The position numbers and the translations under genes are program-made. Positions 8,201 to 16,918 of a stretch of DNA of 64,000 nucleotides are shown here, piece after piece; the first letter of the stretch is position 1, and each line of letters begins with the position of its first letter. The stretch comes from an uncultured Porphyromonadaceae bacterium (GTDB lineage: Bacteria; Bacteroidota; Bacteroidia; Bacteroidales; Muribaculaceae): positions 62,001 to 126,000 of the forward strand of contig CANSRU010000003.1 in the NCBI GenBank assembly GCA_947649495.1, given 5' to 3'. The notes under the pieces were generated by a model. The model was not told where the DNA came from and did no database searches. It was given only the letters and a program-made list of their open reading frames with translations.

Positions 8201-9016
8201 TTATTTTGCCCGGGCCACGAGTTCCCGCATAATCTCCATCATCTTGGGTTGAGCGGACTGAGCTGCTTTTTGAACTTCTTCGTGTGTCGGCACTTCGGTT
8301 ACGTCCTTGCCGCCAAGGTCAGTTATAACAGAAACTCCAAACACTTTCATGCCGGCATGGTTGGCTACGATGACTTCCGGTACCGTCGACATACCAACTG
8401 CGTCACCACCGATAATGCGGAAGTATTCGTATTCGGCGGGCGTCTCGAATGTGGGGCCACTTACACCGACATAGACTCCATGCATCACGCGTATGCCCTT
8501 TTCCTGCGCCACTTCGTCGGCCAAACGAATCAATTCATGGTTATAGGCTTCGGTCATTGCCGGGAAGCGCGGTCCGAGGCGGTTGTCGTTCTTTCCATGG
8601 AGCGGATTTTCCGGGAACAGATTTATGTGGTCGGTGATTATCATTATATCACCCACTTTGAATTCTTTATTCATGCCTCCGGCCGCATTGCTCACGAATA
8701 GAGTCTCGATGCCGAGAGCTTTCATCACTCTTACAGGGAATGTAACCTGTTTCATGTCATATCCCTCGTAGTAATGGAACCGTCCCTGCATGGCCATTAC
8801 CGGTTTATTGCCAAGTGTGCCGAATATCAGGTTGCCGCTATGTCCCTCCACTGTGGATACCGGGAAGTTTGGAATCTCGGTGTATGGTATGTACACCTTA
8901 TTATCAATGTGGTCAACAAGTGCTCCCAGACCGGTTCCGAGTATGATTGCTGTGGTCGGCATTGTTCCGACTTTTGTCCGGATGTAATCGGCTGTTTCTT
9001 GAATCTTCTCTAACAT
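8201..9016 (-). CDS. Purine nucleoside phosphorylase
   Basis: This 271-residue trimeric-type (PNP/MTAP family) enzyme cleaves purine nucleosides with phosphate for salvage. The motifs seen are LGTGLG (26-31, phosphate site), EGHSG (57-61), GRFHYYEGY (78-86), NAAGGM (110-115) and the C-terminal VGMSTVPEVIVANHAGM purine and ribose site. The Glu and Asn of the purine pocket appear present, consistent with inosine/guanosine use. It sits between lpxK and thiL on the minus strand, 89 bases from lpxK. Distinguishing PNP from methylthioadenosine phosphorylase would need residue-level comparison; PNP is favoured by the MSTVPE motif. Confidence 0.93.
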   Translation of the reverse strand: MLEKIQETADYIRTKVGTMPTTAIILGTGLGALVDHIDNKVYIPYTEIPNFPVSTVEGHSGNLIFGTLGNKPVMAMQGRFHYYEGYDMKQVTFPVRVMKALGIETLFVSNAAGGMNKEFKVGDIMIITDHINLFPENPLHGKNDNRLGPRFPAMTEAYNHELIRLADEVAQEKGIRVMHGVYVGVSGPTFETPAEYEYFRIIGGDAVGMSTVPEVIVANHAGMKVFGVSVITDLGGKDVTEVPTHEEVQKAAQSAQPKMMEIMRELVARAK

Positions 9017-9105
9017 ATTGGTAAAATAATTTGGTTATGTTATTAATAAACGATTACGGATATTATAAGTTGCATGCGACAGTTCTTAAAGGATATCGCG
9101 TATCC

Positions 9106-10212
9106 TTACTTTGCCAACGCCCGGTTTGTGCGCAGCAATTGTTTCAATACACTGTCGAGCGGCTGGTCGTTAAATGAATTAAATCCAACTTTGATCGGAA
9201 TGTAAAATATGTGTTTGCGCAACTGATGGGGGAAATACGGATTGTTCATCAGCCTTACCGCATCTTTTTCGGTGGTCACGATATATTTACGTTCCCCTTT
9301 CATTAGGTTGAATTTCTCAAGGATGCTGTCCATGTCGGCATGGGTAAAGTGATGATGGTCAGCATATCTCTTTATTTTTACTTTTGCCCGGTACCTGCGT
9401 AGAAACCTTATGAACGGTCTGGGATTGGCCACTCCGGTAACAGCAAGTAAAGAATCGGATGGGGTGAGACGTGATAAGTCGAGGTCTTCTATAGGAGCCT
9501 TTGCGTCATTGAACACTGGACGAGGATTCTCGTAGACGTAGCTGGAGAATAGCAGTTTCTGGTAAGGGAACAGATTCAGCCGTTCCTTGAATATCCTGCA
9601 TTCCATTGGTTTCATGTCTTCGGGACATTTTGTCACCACCACCACATCGGCTCGATTGAGTGCACTCATCGGTTCTCTCAGTCGTCCGTAAGGTAGCATG
9701 TAATCCTGATATGCCGGACGGTTGTATTCCATAAGCACTACAGATATGGTCGGTTTCACATATCTATGCTGAAATGCATCGTCAAGCACAAGCAGGTCTA
9801 TCTGCGGGTCTATCTCAAGCATCTGCCCTATGCCGTTTACGCGGTTTTCGCACACGGCCATCATAACGCCGGAATCTGCAAATTTATGATAAATCTGGTA
9901 TGGTTCATCGCCGATGTCATCGACATGGCTGTTTGGAGTAGCCTGAACGAAACCATGCGTTTTTCGCTTGTAGCCTCTACTGAGTATCCCGATATGATAA
10001 TCCTTGCGCAAATGTTCTACTATATATTCTGTGTGCGGCGTTTTACCAGCCCCACCCATTGATATATTGCCCACCACTATCACCGGTTTGCTGAATGAAT
10101 GCTGTTTCAGGATGCCGCGTTCAAACATGGCATTGCGTATGGCCATCACCCATCCGTAGACTTTAGAGATGGGATACAGCAGCAACAACGATAGTATTTT
10201 GCTTTTGGCCAT
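9106..10212 (-). CDS. lpxK: Tetraacyldisaccharide 4'-kinase
   Basis: The 368-residue enzyme phosphorylates the 4' position of the lipid A disaccharide precursor at the inner membrane. The unusual P-loop GNISMGGAGKTP (48-59) and the following LDDAFQHRYVKP segment are hallmarks of LpxK. A hydrophobic N-terminal stretch (about residues 5-25) fits its membrane anchor. It starts 33 bases after sppA on the same strand. In gut Bacteroidetes lipid A is later dephosphorylated by LpxF, but no lpxF lies in the window. Confidence 0.95.
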   Translation of the reverse strand: MAKSKILSLLLLYPISKVYGWVMAIRNAMFERGILKQHSFSKPVIVVGNISMGGAGKTPHTEYIVEHLRKDYHIGILSRGYKRKTHGFVQATPNSHVDDIGDEPYQIYHKFADSGVMMAVCENRVNGIGQMLEIDPQIDLLVLDDAFQHRYVKPTISVVLMEYNRPAYQDYMLPYGRLREPMSALNRADVVVVTKCPEDMKPMECRIFKERLNLFPYQKLLFSSYVYENPRPVFNDAKAPIEDLDLSRLTPSDSLLAVTGVANPRPFIRFLRRYRAKVKIKRYADHHHFTHADMDSILEKFNLMKGERKYIVTTEKDAVRLMNNPYFPHQLRKHIFYIPIKVGFNSFNDQPLDSVLKQLLRTNRALAK

Positions 10213-10245
10213 ACTGTGGGTTTTAGAGTGCGTATTAGGATTTTA

Positions 10246-12006
10246 TTATTCAATAGTCACGAAGTCCATACGGCATTGCAGATAATCCATATCCTTCAGA
10301 CTTCTTAAGGTATTATATATGGGGGCTGCATCGCCCAATTCGTTTATAACCATTCTGGATTTCATATCCGCTTTGCTCATTTCAAGAGCCTGTTCCCACC
10401 ATTTAGTGGTCAATTTGGGGAATTCCTGAACTGAATAATCGTCTGCGGCGTCAAGGTCAGCAGCCATGTCGGCCAATGCCATGTCGAGCCCGCCAAGTTT
10501 ATCCACCAAGCCCCGTTCAAGAGCGCTCTTGCCATCCCATACCCTACCCTCGGCTATAGCGGCGATGGAGTCGTATGGCACATGGCGTCCGGCAGCACAA
10601 CGGCTTACAAACAACTTGTAACCTCGGTCTACATAACCCTGCATAGCGGCTCTTTGTTCGCTTGACATCGGCTTTAGAAATCCGGGGAAGTCACCTTTGT
10701 TCGTTGAGATGGTGGCTGTGTTTATTCCAAGTTTGTCATTAAGTAATTTCTGTGCATTTGGAATAATACCGAATATGCCTATAGAGCCTGTAAGGGTAAG
10801 GGATTCGGCATATATTCTATCTGCGCCGCACGAGATGTAATATCCTCCGGATGCTGCCATATCGCCCATAGACACATAAAATGGTTTCGAAGATATTTTT
10901 TTGAATTGTTCGAGAGCCTCCCATATCTGTTCAGATGCAAATGCGCTGCCACCACCGGAATTTACACGAAGTATAAGTCCGTCTATGTTTTTGTTTTCGG
11001 CAAGTTTTAAAATCTCGGGCACGAGTTTATCTGAAGTGATTCCGTCGCGGCCACTTTCAGTTATGTCGCCAATGGCGTAAAGTACCGCGATATTCACTTT
11101 CTTTTTACCGGTAGAACCGTTATTCTCAGAATCGAAATAAGCTATAGCGTCTATAAGATTCGGCTCCTCCTCGTCAGTAATCCGGCCAAGCATCTCTTTC
11201 ATCTCATGGCGGTACAAGGTCTTATCAATAATTTTATTCTTCACATAGTAGTCTGCCGACTGTGCGTATGCGAAACTATCAGCCCAATTATTCACGGTTT
11301 GGGGAGTTACGTGTCGGCTTTGGGCTATGGCATCTGTCAGTACATTCCAAATATTGGTTATGTAGTGAAGCTGCTGTTCACGGTTGGCCTCACTCATATC
11401 GGTAAGTATGAATGGCTCTACCGCACTTTTATATGTTCCTACTTTTACAACCTGTGCTTCTACCCCTATTTTATCAAGTAGATCTTTGAAAAACATAGTT
11501 GTGGCGGTCAACCCATGTATGTCGACCATCCCTATGGGATTAAGGAATATACTGTCGGCGGCCGATGCGATAAAATAGTTTCCTTGAGTGAAGTTGTCGC
11601 TATAAGCCATAACCCATTTCCCCGACTGCTTGAAATCGGTTATTGCGTTAATCAAGGCTTGAGATTGTGCCAGACCGCCACCTCCGCCGTTACATTCAAG
11701 GTATATTCCCTCTATGCGGTCATCCTCTTTGGCTATTTCAATTGCGCCAACAAGTTTGTTTAGCGGAATCTGTTGGGTGGATTGTCCATATATTTCATCC
11801 ATTATATTTATTGGAAGCTGACGGTCTACGATTCCTCCTGAAAGGTCAATATGCAGTATGGAGTGCTTGTCCACTTTGACCGGTGTGACAGATGAGCCGT
11901 TGGTTGCGGCCGCTGCCAGAATCAATATGAACAATAGGAAAAATATGCCGAATGAAATCCATATCGCGGCAAGTGAACCTAATAGACTGTAGAGGAATCG
12001 TTTCAT
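10246..12006 (-). CDS. sppA: Signal peptide peptidase SppA, 67 kDa type (protease IV)
   Basis: The 586-residue membrane serine protease degrades cleaved signal peptides. It has one N-terminal membrane helix (about residues 9-35) and two tandem S49 domains. The N-terminal half carries the general-base lysine in VVKVGTYKSAVEPF, and the C-terminal half the nucleophile serine in RVNSGGGSAFASEQIW, the split active site typical of the long E. coli-like form. A -7 box at 12057-12064 lies upstream. LpxK follows after 33 bases, so membrane-related genes are clustered here. The assignment is secure. Confidence 0.94.
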   Translation of the reverse strand: MKRFLYSLLGSLAAIWISFGIFFLLFILILAAAATNGSSVTPVKVDKHSILHIDLSGGIVDRQLPINIMDEIYGQSTQQIPLNKLVGAIEIAKEDDRIEGIYLECNGGGGGLAQSQALINAITDFKQSGKWVMAYSDNFTQGNYFIASAADSIFLNPIGMVDIHGLTATTMFFKDLLDKIGVEAQVVKVGTYKSAVEPFILTDMSEANREQQLHYITNIWNVLTDAIAQSRHVTPQTVNNWADSFAYAQSADYYVKNKIIDKTLYRHEMKEMLGRITDEEEPNLIDAIAYFDSENNGSTGKKKVNIAVLYAIGDITESGRDGITSDKLVPEILKLAENKNIDGLILRVNSGGGSAFASEQIWEALEQFKKISSKPFYVSMGDMAASGGYYISCGADRIYAESLTLTGSIGIFGIIPNAQKLLNDKLGINTATISTNKGDFPGFLKPMSSEQRAAMQGYVDRGYKLFVSRCAAGRHVPYDSIAAIAEGRVWDGKSALERGLVDKLGGLDMALADMAADLDAADDYSVQEFPKLTTKWWEQALEMSKADMKSRMVINELGDAAPIYNTLRSLKDMDYLQCRMDFVTIE

Positions 12007-12056
12007 TTTTATTGACTGTTAATCGATGAGTGACGCACACAATATGCGACACGTTA

Positions 12057-12064
12057 CAAATTTA
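12057..12064 (-). promoter_or_regulatory. -7 promoter element for sppA
   Basis: The minus strand reads TAAATTTG, matching TAnnTTTG, 50 bases upstream of the sppA start in the 95-base gap after menE. No convincing -33 element was seen. Confidence 0.5.
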
Positions 12065-12101
12065 ATACATTTTTTATAATTGCACTTAAATAATTGGTAA
12101 T

Positions 12102-13076
12102 TTAATGTTTTGTGCGTATTATTTTGCCAGAAGATGTCCGCTCGATATATTGTCGGTATATTATGTTTTTCGGCTTGTGTAGAGTGTTGGCCAAAAGTTG
12201 TAGCCGTGTTTCCAGATTTGGAATCGGATTGGACGACTCCACAACCATGGTCAGTTCCTCGCCCCATTTGTCATGCCGGGTTGACGTTATATAGAATGTT
12301 GGAATTTCAGGGATAAGTTCTCGTATTTCATTTTCAATCTGCTCGGCATGAAGTTTTATGCCTCCGCTGTTAATCACATTGTCCACACGTCCGAGCCACG
12401 CGAATGAAGTGGGTGATGACAGATTCACAATATCATTGGTTACAAGTTTGTTAAAGGACATTTCCGACGAATTTATTACAAGGCAACCCCGGCAGTCGGT
12501 ACTGAATGTTATCCCGGGTATCGCTGTGTATTCGCGTTCGCCTAATCGTCTGAGTGCGACGTGGCTGCATGTCTCGGTCATTCCATACGTGGCATACGAT
12601 TTTATCGGAGTTTCCAACATTCGCTGTTCAAGAGCGTGCGGTATTTCGGCGCCACCTATTATTGCATGATTTATTATTGCGTGCGATGATATCAGAGCCG
12701 GAATTTGTGATGGCACTATTGCTGCGAGATCTATATGCGGGGCATTAATGGATAGGTTGTTGCCCGGAGTCTCCATGATGAGTTCTGCGCCTGATACAAT
12801 AGCTCGTGCAATCATCATCTTTCCGGCTATATAGGATGCTGATAACGGTAGATATAATATGCTCTTTTCCGTAATTCCAAATCGAAGGCATGTGGCCTGT
12901 GCAGATTTTTTTATATCTGATTTCAGCAACCGTATTTCTTTTGGCTTGCCTGTCGAGCCGGAGGTATGAGCTATGATGTATGGCAACGGATTGTGCCACT
13001 CGGCGATGAATTTAGCTCCCTCGTCCGTAATATTCTTTATCCGGGGTAAATCCATGGTAAATCCGGAATTAGCCAT
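12102..13076 (-). CDS. menE: o-Succinylbenzoate-CoA ligase
   Basis: This ANL-superfamily adenylate-forming enzyme activates o-succinylbenzoate with ATP and CoA in menaquinone synthesis. Seen are the P-loop HTSGSTGKPKE (37-47), the ATYGMTETCSHVAL block, the WLGRVDNVINSGG hinge region and the C-terminal SSGKIIR lysine. At 324 residues it is shorter than the usual 450 or so, typical of the compact Bacteroidetes form that lacks much of the N-terminal domain. Its start overlaps the end of menC by 40 bases; an alternative ATG at 13055 reduces the overlap to 19. It is the last gene of menD-B-C-E. Confidence 0.92.
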   Translation of the reverse strand: MANSGFTMDLPRIKNITDEGAKFIAEWHNPLPYIIAHTSGSTGKPKEIRLLKSDIKKSAQATCLRFGITEKSILYLPLSASYIAGKMMIARAIVSGAELIMETPGNNLSINAPHIDLAAIVPSQIPALISSHAIINHAIIGGAEIPHALEQRMLETPIKSYATYGMTETCSHVALRRLGEREYTAIPGITFSTDCRGCLVINSSEMSFNKLVTNDIVNLSSPTSFAWLGRVDNVINSGGIKLHAEQIENEIRELIPEIPTFYITSTRHDKWGEELTMVVESSNPIPNLETRLQLLANTLHKPKNIIYRQYIERTSSGKIIRTKH

Positions 13077-14095
13077 TCGGCCTCGGGGTTATATGTTACA
13101 ACCTGACCGATTTGCCGTATTGGCGATTCGATATTGTTTGTATATAGAGCACCGGTACCCAGCCCTTGTGGTATAACGGTGCATAATCTGGAGGTCCATT
13201 GTGCTATGGCGTTCAGGCCTATATTTGATTCAAGAGCAGAGGTCACCCACCATTTTATTCCGAGTTTGGATGCTGTCTCAATCCAGTTTGCGGCTCCGGA
13301 GAAACCTCCGCACAGTGCCGGCTTGAGTATTATGTATGCCGGAGATATCGCAGACAACATTTCGGCCATCTCTTTAGTTGAACTAATACCTATAAGTTCT
13401 TCATCAAGAGCTATGTCAATTGGTGATAATCGGCAAATTTCTTTCATTGCCGTCCACTGTCTGGCACGGATGGGTTGTTCGATGGAGTGTATATTCAGGC
13501 TGCATAGCCTTTCCAGCCTCTCCATGGCGTTTTGTGGGGTGAATGCCCCATTAGCATCAAGCCTTATTTCAAGTTCTTCTGCCGGATGATGGTGGCGTAT
13601 TGATTGCAATATTTTGAATTCATCATCAAAATCAATGCCTCCGACTTTGAATTTCAGGCAATGGAACCCTTGGGCGATTTTTTCGGAAACGCGTTCACGC
13701 ATCTTGTCGGCCGTGCCCATCCAGACCAGGCCGTTTATTGGAATTGATGTTTCACCCTTGGCCCATGGTGATGGGAATGGAATTCGTCGACCACCATTGC
13801 TCAGGTCGTACAATGCTGTTTCCACCCCGAATGTTATCGAGGGATAGTCTGATGTTTCATCCGGGTTGTAACGGGATATGTTTCTACATACACAGGCCAG
13901 TTTATCCTCGTAGTCGGGACGGTCGTCACAGCTAAGTCCACGAAACAGGGCACACTCCCCTATCCCGTAAATTTCAGGATATTCAGTATCCCATATTTTT
14001 ACGAAATAGGTGAGCTTGTCAAGCATAGTGCTCCGCGACGTGATTGCGGGTTCGCGGAATTTGAGGTTGTATCTGCAATATGCGGCGCGTAACAT
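13037..14095 (-). CDS. menC: o-Succinylbenzoate synthase
   Basis: The 352-residue enolase-superfamily enzyme dehydrates SHCHC to o-succinylbenzoate. Catalytic features are the KxK motif in CLKFKVGG, the metal ligands in RLDANGAF, IEQPI and ALDEEL, and the second lysine in YIILKPALCGG. Length matches the family. It starts two bases after menB ends and overlaps menE at its 3' end, so the three are tightly coupled in one operon. It is cytoplasmic, with no signal peptide. Confidence 0.94.
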   Translation of the reverse strand: MLRAAYCRYNLKFREPAITSRSTMLDKLTYFVKIWDTEYPEIYGIGECALFRGLSCDDRPDYEDKLACVCRNISRYNPDETSDYPSITFGVETALYDLSNGGRRIPFPSPWAKGETSIPINGLVWMGTADKMRERVSEKIAQGFHCLKFKVGGIDFDDEFKILQSIRHHHPAEELEIRLDANGAFTPQNAMERLERLCSLNIHSIEQPIRARQWTAMKEICRLSPIDIALDEELIGISSTKEMAEMLSAISPAYIILKPALCGGFSGAANWIETASKLGIKWWVTSALESNIGLNAIAQWTSRLCTVIPQGLGTGALYTNNIESPIRQIGQVVTYNPEAEWLIPDLPWIYPG

Positions 14096-14097
14096 TG

Positions 14098-14916
14098 TCA
14101 GCCCGGGAATTTGGGGAATTGGTCAAAATCAGGATTGCGCTTCTCGAGGAACGCATTTTTGCCTTCCTGGGCTTCGGACATCAGATAGTACATCAATGTG
14201 GCGTCGCCGGCAAATTCCATGAGTCCACGTTGTCCGTCAAGCTCAGCGTTCAATCCTCGTTTTATCATGCGTACAGCCATCGGACTTCTCATTACGATTG
14301 TCTCGCACCATTCCATAGTCTCATCTTCGAGACGGTCAAATGGAACGACTTTATTTACCATTCCCATAGCTTCCGCCTCGTGTGCTGTGTATTGACGGCA
14401 CAGAAACCATATTTCGCGTGCTTTTTTCTGTCCGACACATCGGGCAAGGTATGAAGAACCAAAACCGGCATCGAAACTTCCGACTTTGGGGCCGGTTTGT
14501 CCGAATCGGGCATTTTCCGATGCTATTGTGAGGTCACACACCACTTGCAGGACATTGCCACCTCCGATGGCATATCCGTTGACCATTGCAATCACCGGTT
14601 TGGGAATAGACCGGATGGCTTTGTGTAAATCGAGTACATTAAGACGTGGTACTCCATCTTCGTCAATATATCCTCCTACGCCTTTTACCTTTTGATCGCC
14701 ACCCGAACAGAATGCCTTATCGCCGGCGCCGGTGAGAATAATCACTCTTATATCAGATGCTTCGCGGCAATAAGCCATCGCATCAAGCATCTCCTTGTTG
14801 GTCTGCGGGCGGAATGCGTTATATACCTGCGGGCGGTTTATGGTTATTTTGGCAACTTTGCCGCACTGTTGGAAAAGAATGTCTTCGTAAGTTTTAATTG
14901 TGGTCCAGGTTCTCAT
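14098..14916 (-). CDS. menB: 1,4-Dihydroxy-2-naphthoyl-CoA synthase
   Basis: This 272-residue crotonase-fold enzyme cyclises o-succinylbenzoyl-CoA. Motifs include [11 protein letters not shown] (oxyanion region), [12 protein letters not shown] and [20 protein letters not shown], and the C-terminus [12 protein letters not shown] is diagnostic of MenB. A longer open frame begins at 14988 inside menD, but family members begin at the equivalent of [13 protein letters not shown], so the ATG at 14916 was chosen. That places it one base after the menD stop codon, an arrangement consistent with translational coupling. Confidence 0.95.
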   Translation of the reverse strand: MRTWTTIKTYEDILFQQCGKVAKITINRPQVYNAFRPQTNKEMLDAMAYCREASDIRVIILTGAGDKAFCSGGDQKVKGVGGYIDEDGVPRLNVLDLHKAIRSIPKPVIAMVNGYAIGGGNVLQVVCDLTIASENARFGQTGPKVGSFDAGFGSSYLARCVGQKKAREIWFLCRQYTAHEAEAMGMVNKVVPFDRLEDETMEWCETIVMRSPMAVRMIKRGLNAELDGQRGLMEFAGDATLMYYLMSEAQEGKNAFLEKRNPDFDQFPKFPG

Positions 14917-14917
14917 A

Positions 14918-16612
14918 TCAGGATGTGTGATTATTGAAAAATTCGTATAAAGTGTTGGCTGAAATCTCAGACGGTGTTTTAATGGCAAGTATGGCAGGAC
15001 GCTGGTTTTCGTCTCTGAAGGTCGGAAACACGTCCCTTAATTCATTTTCGTTATTGGCTTCGAAATAGGCATATCCATATCCGTTAGCTATGTCCTCAAG
15101 TGGCAGGTGCGGTGCTACGCAGAAATATTTGTCAAGAATGTCGAGATTACGTGTCGACTCTATGAAACGGAATATTTCTCCCCCACCATTGCATATTACA
15201 ATAATTTTAAACAGGTGCGTTACGGAATGGTTTGTCAATGCGCCAATGTCGTATGACGCGCTCATGTCGCCCGAGATAAGAAGGGTGGTCTCCGAATAGG
15301 CCAGTGATGCGCCTATGGCCGTGGAGGTCGAACCGTCTATCCCGCTGACTCCTCTATTACAGGAGCATCTGTGGAACCGTTTGTCGCCAAAAAGTTGCGA
15401 ATAGCGTATGGGGGTGCCATTGGAGTATTGCACATTCCAGTTGTGAGGAATCATAGGTAACAAGGTTGCAAATGCTTTCAGATCGCTCCACTGGGCCTTG
15501 TCGCAGTGGGATTGCAGGATAGATGTCCCCTTCTCTCGAAACCGTATCCATCGTGAGGAGTAGTCGCTTGAGAGATTGTCGCTATTCGTTGCCAGATTGT
15601 CTGAGAGCGCGGTGAAAAACACCTCGGGTTCGATGTCTATACGTTCAGTGAGTGACTTGAAGCAGTCTATAGTCGTGTTGGACAGTCCAACATGCCAATG
15701 TCTTTGCGGTTGGTGACTACGCAGGTATTGTTTTATATGTCGGGAAACCAAAGCTCCACCTAAAGTGATTACGATGTCCGGGCGTAGCTCATTTTTATCA
15801 TCCTGACTCATGGCGGCGAGTGTTGTGTCTATGCAGTCCACAAAGTTATTCCCATGAAGATTTGATATAGTTTCCGTTAAAACTATAATATTGGATTGTG
15901 ACGCAAGTTTATTGAGCGCCATGTTCAGCATTTTGTCCGGGTGATGAAATCCTGCTATCACCATCACTTTTGCCGGGGCGACAATATCCATTGATAGTCT
16001 GTTGATGGCTTGAGGGTCAATGGTAGGTGTCGGTTCAAATATGTTTATCTTTCGAATCTTCTCGCCAGGATGTTCAGCCATATGTCCCAGTGGTTCGGAT
16101 ATTCTGATGTTTATATGCACCGGGGCTTTTCGTCCTGTAGTGGCTGTTATTATGGCGTCGTTAATGATGCGGTTGGCGTACCATACATTGCTTTCGGAAT
16201 TATGTGCCGGAATATCGTATGATTGTTTTACAAAATTAGCCAAGGCTTCATACTGATGCAGTGTCTGGGAATCATCCTGGTCTATCCATTCTGTAGGACG
16301 GTCGGCTGAAATTACTATCAGAGGAGTCTTTCTATAATATGCCTCGGCTATTGCCGGGGCATAATTCAGCAACGCAGTTCCGGATGTGCAAATCAATGCT
16401 GTGGGCTGCTGGGTGGTATCGGAAATTCCGAGAGCCATGAATGCAGCACTGCGTTCGTCAATTACCACTGTGGTCTGAATTTCAGGACACGATGCTATTG
16501 CTATTAATAGTGGAGCATTGCGCGACCCTGGCGACACTACCACGTGTTGCACTCCGTGTGAGCGCAACAGATATGCCAGTGTTCTTGCAGTGCTGTTTGT
16601 CGTGGTTAGCAT
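14918..16612 (-). CDS. menD: 2-Succinyl-5-enolpyruvyl-6-hydroxy-3-cyclohexene-1-carboxylate synthase
   Basis: The 564-residue thiamine-diphosphate enzyme condenses isochorismate with 2-oxoglutarate, the first committed step of menaquinone synthesis. The N-terminal Pyr domain shows [10 protein letters not shown] (27-36) and the cofactor-activating glutamate Glu53 in VIDERSAAF; the C-terminal PP domain has [16 protein letters not shown] and the [13 protein letters not shown] Mg-ThDP motif. It is the first gene of menD-B-C-E and is divergent from nrdD across a 306-base gap. In related genomes menF is usually next to menD; here menF lies beyond nrdDG. Confidence 0.95.
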   Translation of the reverse strand: MLTTTNSTARTLAYLLRSHGVQHVVVSPGSRNAPLLIAIASCPEIQTTVVIDERSAAFMALGISDTTQQPTALICTSGTALLNYAPAIAEAYYRKTPLIVISADRPTEWIDQDDSQTLHQYEALANFVKQSYDIPAHNSESNVWYANRIINDAIITATTGRKAPVHINIRISEPLGHMAEHPGEKIRKINIFEPTPTIDPQAINRLSMDIVAPAKVMVIAGFHHPDKMLNMALNKLASQSNIIVLTETISNLHGNNFVDCIDTTLAAMSQDDKNELRPDIVITLGGALVSRHIKQYLRSHQPQRHWHVGLSNTTIDCFKSLTERIDIEPEVFFTALSDNLATNSDNLSSDYSSRWIRFREKGTSILQSHCDKAQWSDLKAFATLLPMIPHNWNVQYSNGTPIRYSQLFGDKRFHRCSCNRGVSGIDGSTSTAIGASLAYSETTLLISGDMSASYDIGALTNHSVTHLFKIIVICNGGGEIFRFIESTRNLDILDKYFCVAPHLPLEDIANGYGYAYFEANNENELRDVFPTFRDENQRPAILAIKTPSEISANTLYEFFNNHTS

Positions 16613-16631
16613 AAATAGAATTTATATAATG

Positions 16632-16639
16632 CAAAATTA
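16632..16639 (-). promoter_or_regulatory. -7 promoter element for menD
   Basis: The minus strand reads TAATTTTG, matching TAnnTTTG, 19 bases upstream of the menD start codon. It implies a very short leader. Confidence 0.5.
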
Positions 16640-16739
16640 CGGAATATATGCAAGTCGTAAAAATTAAATTGAAATATTGTGGATTTAGGTGATTGTATGG
16701 TTTAATGTTTTTGTTGCTTGATTAAGTGTTGGTGTTTGC

Positions 16740-16753
16740 AAAGTTTTCCAAAA
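16740..16753. repeat. Operator-like repeat, copy 1 (AAAGTTTTCCAAAA)
   Basis: The 14-base sequence contains GTTTT-CC-AAAAC, a perfect dyad with a 2-base centre when the following C is included. An identical 14-mer occurs 66 bases further on. It lies 100-130 bases from both flanking promoters. The binding protein is unknown. Confidence 0.5.
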
Positions 16754-16805
16754 CAAACAACTATATGATTGATTGATATACTATTGCGTGTTTTGGTATG
16801 GCGGT

Positions 16806-16819
16806 AAAGTTTTCCAAAA
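16806..16819. repeat. Operator-like repeat, copy 2 (AAAGTTTTCCAAAA)
   Basis: This second exact copy of the 14-mer lies about 35 bases upstream of the nrdD -33 element. Its dyad is less perfect than copy 1 because the final C is replaced by A. Confidence 0.5.
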
Positions 16820-16852
16820 ATAAAATTACGTGAATTTATTTGGCGATATTTG

Positions 16853-16883
16853 TTGCCATTTTTGATTATTAATATTAGCTTTG
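16853..16883 (+). promoter_or_regulatory. Bacteroidetes-type promoter of nrdDG
   Basis: TTG at 16853-16855 and TAGCTTTG at 16876-16883 are separated by 20 bases, the spacing expected for -33 and -7 elements of the Bacteroidetes primary sigma factor. The -7 box lies 35 bases upstream of the chosen nrdD start and inside the longer open frame, which supports the shorter protein. Confidence 0.65.
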
Positions 16884-16918
16884 CATCAGATAATTCAAAA
16901 ACGAAAAAGTCATTTGTC

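Larger units (their letters stand above)
16613..16918. promoter_or_regulatory. Divergent menD/nrdD control region
   Basis: This 306-base gap holds no credible gene. It contains a -7 box for each direction (16632-16639 minus, 16876-16883 plus) and two copies of a 14-base near-palindromic repeat (16740-16753 and 16806-16819). The rest is AT-rich and includes a loosely dyadic stretch at about 16759-16785 (ACTATATgattgattgATATACT-like arrangement). It is therefore the probable site of oxygen- or nucleotide-responsive control of both units; this is inference. Confidence 0.6.

Noticed and set aside
7916-8701. 261-codon open frame on the plus strand
   Set aside because: It lies antisense to thiL and the purine nucleoside phosphorylase, both of which have clear motifs; its translation is rich in His and Cys without a recognisable fold.
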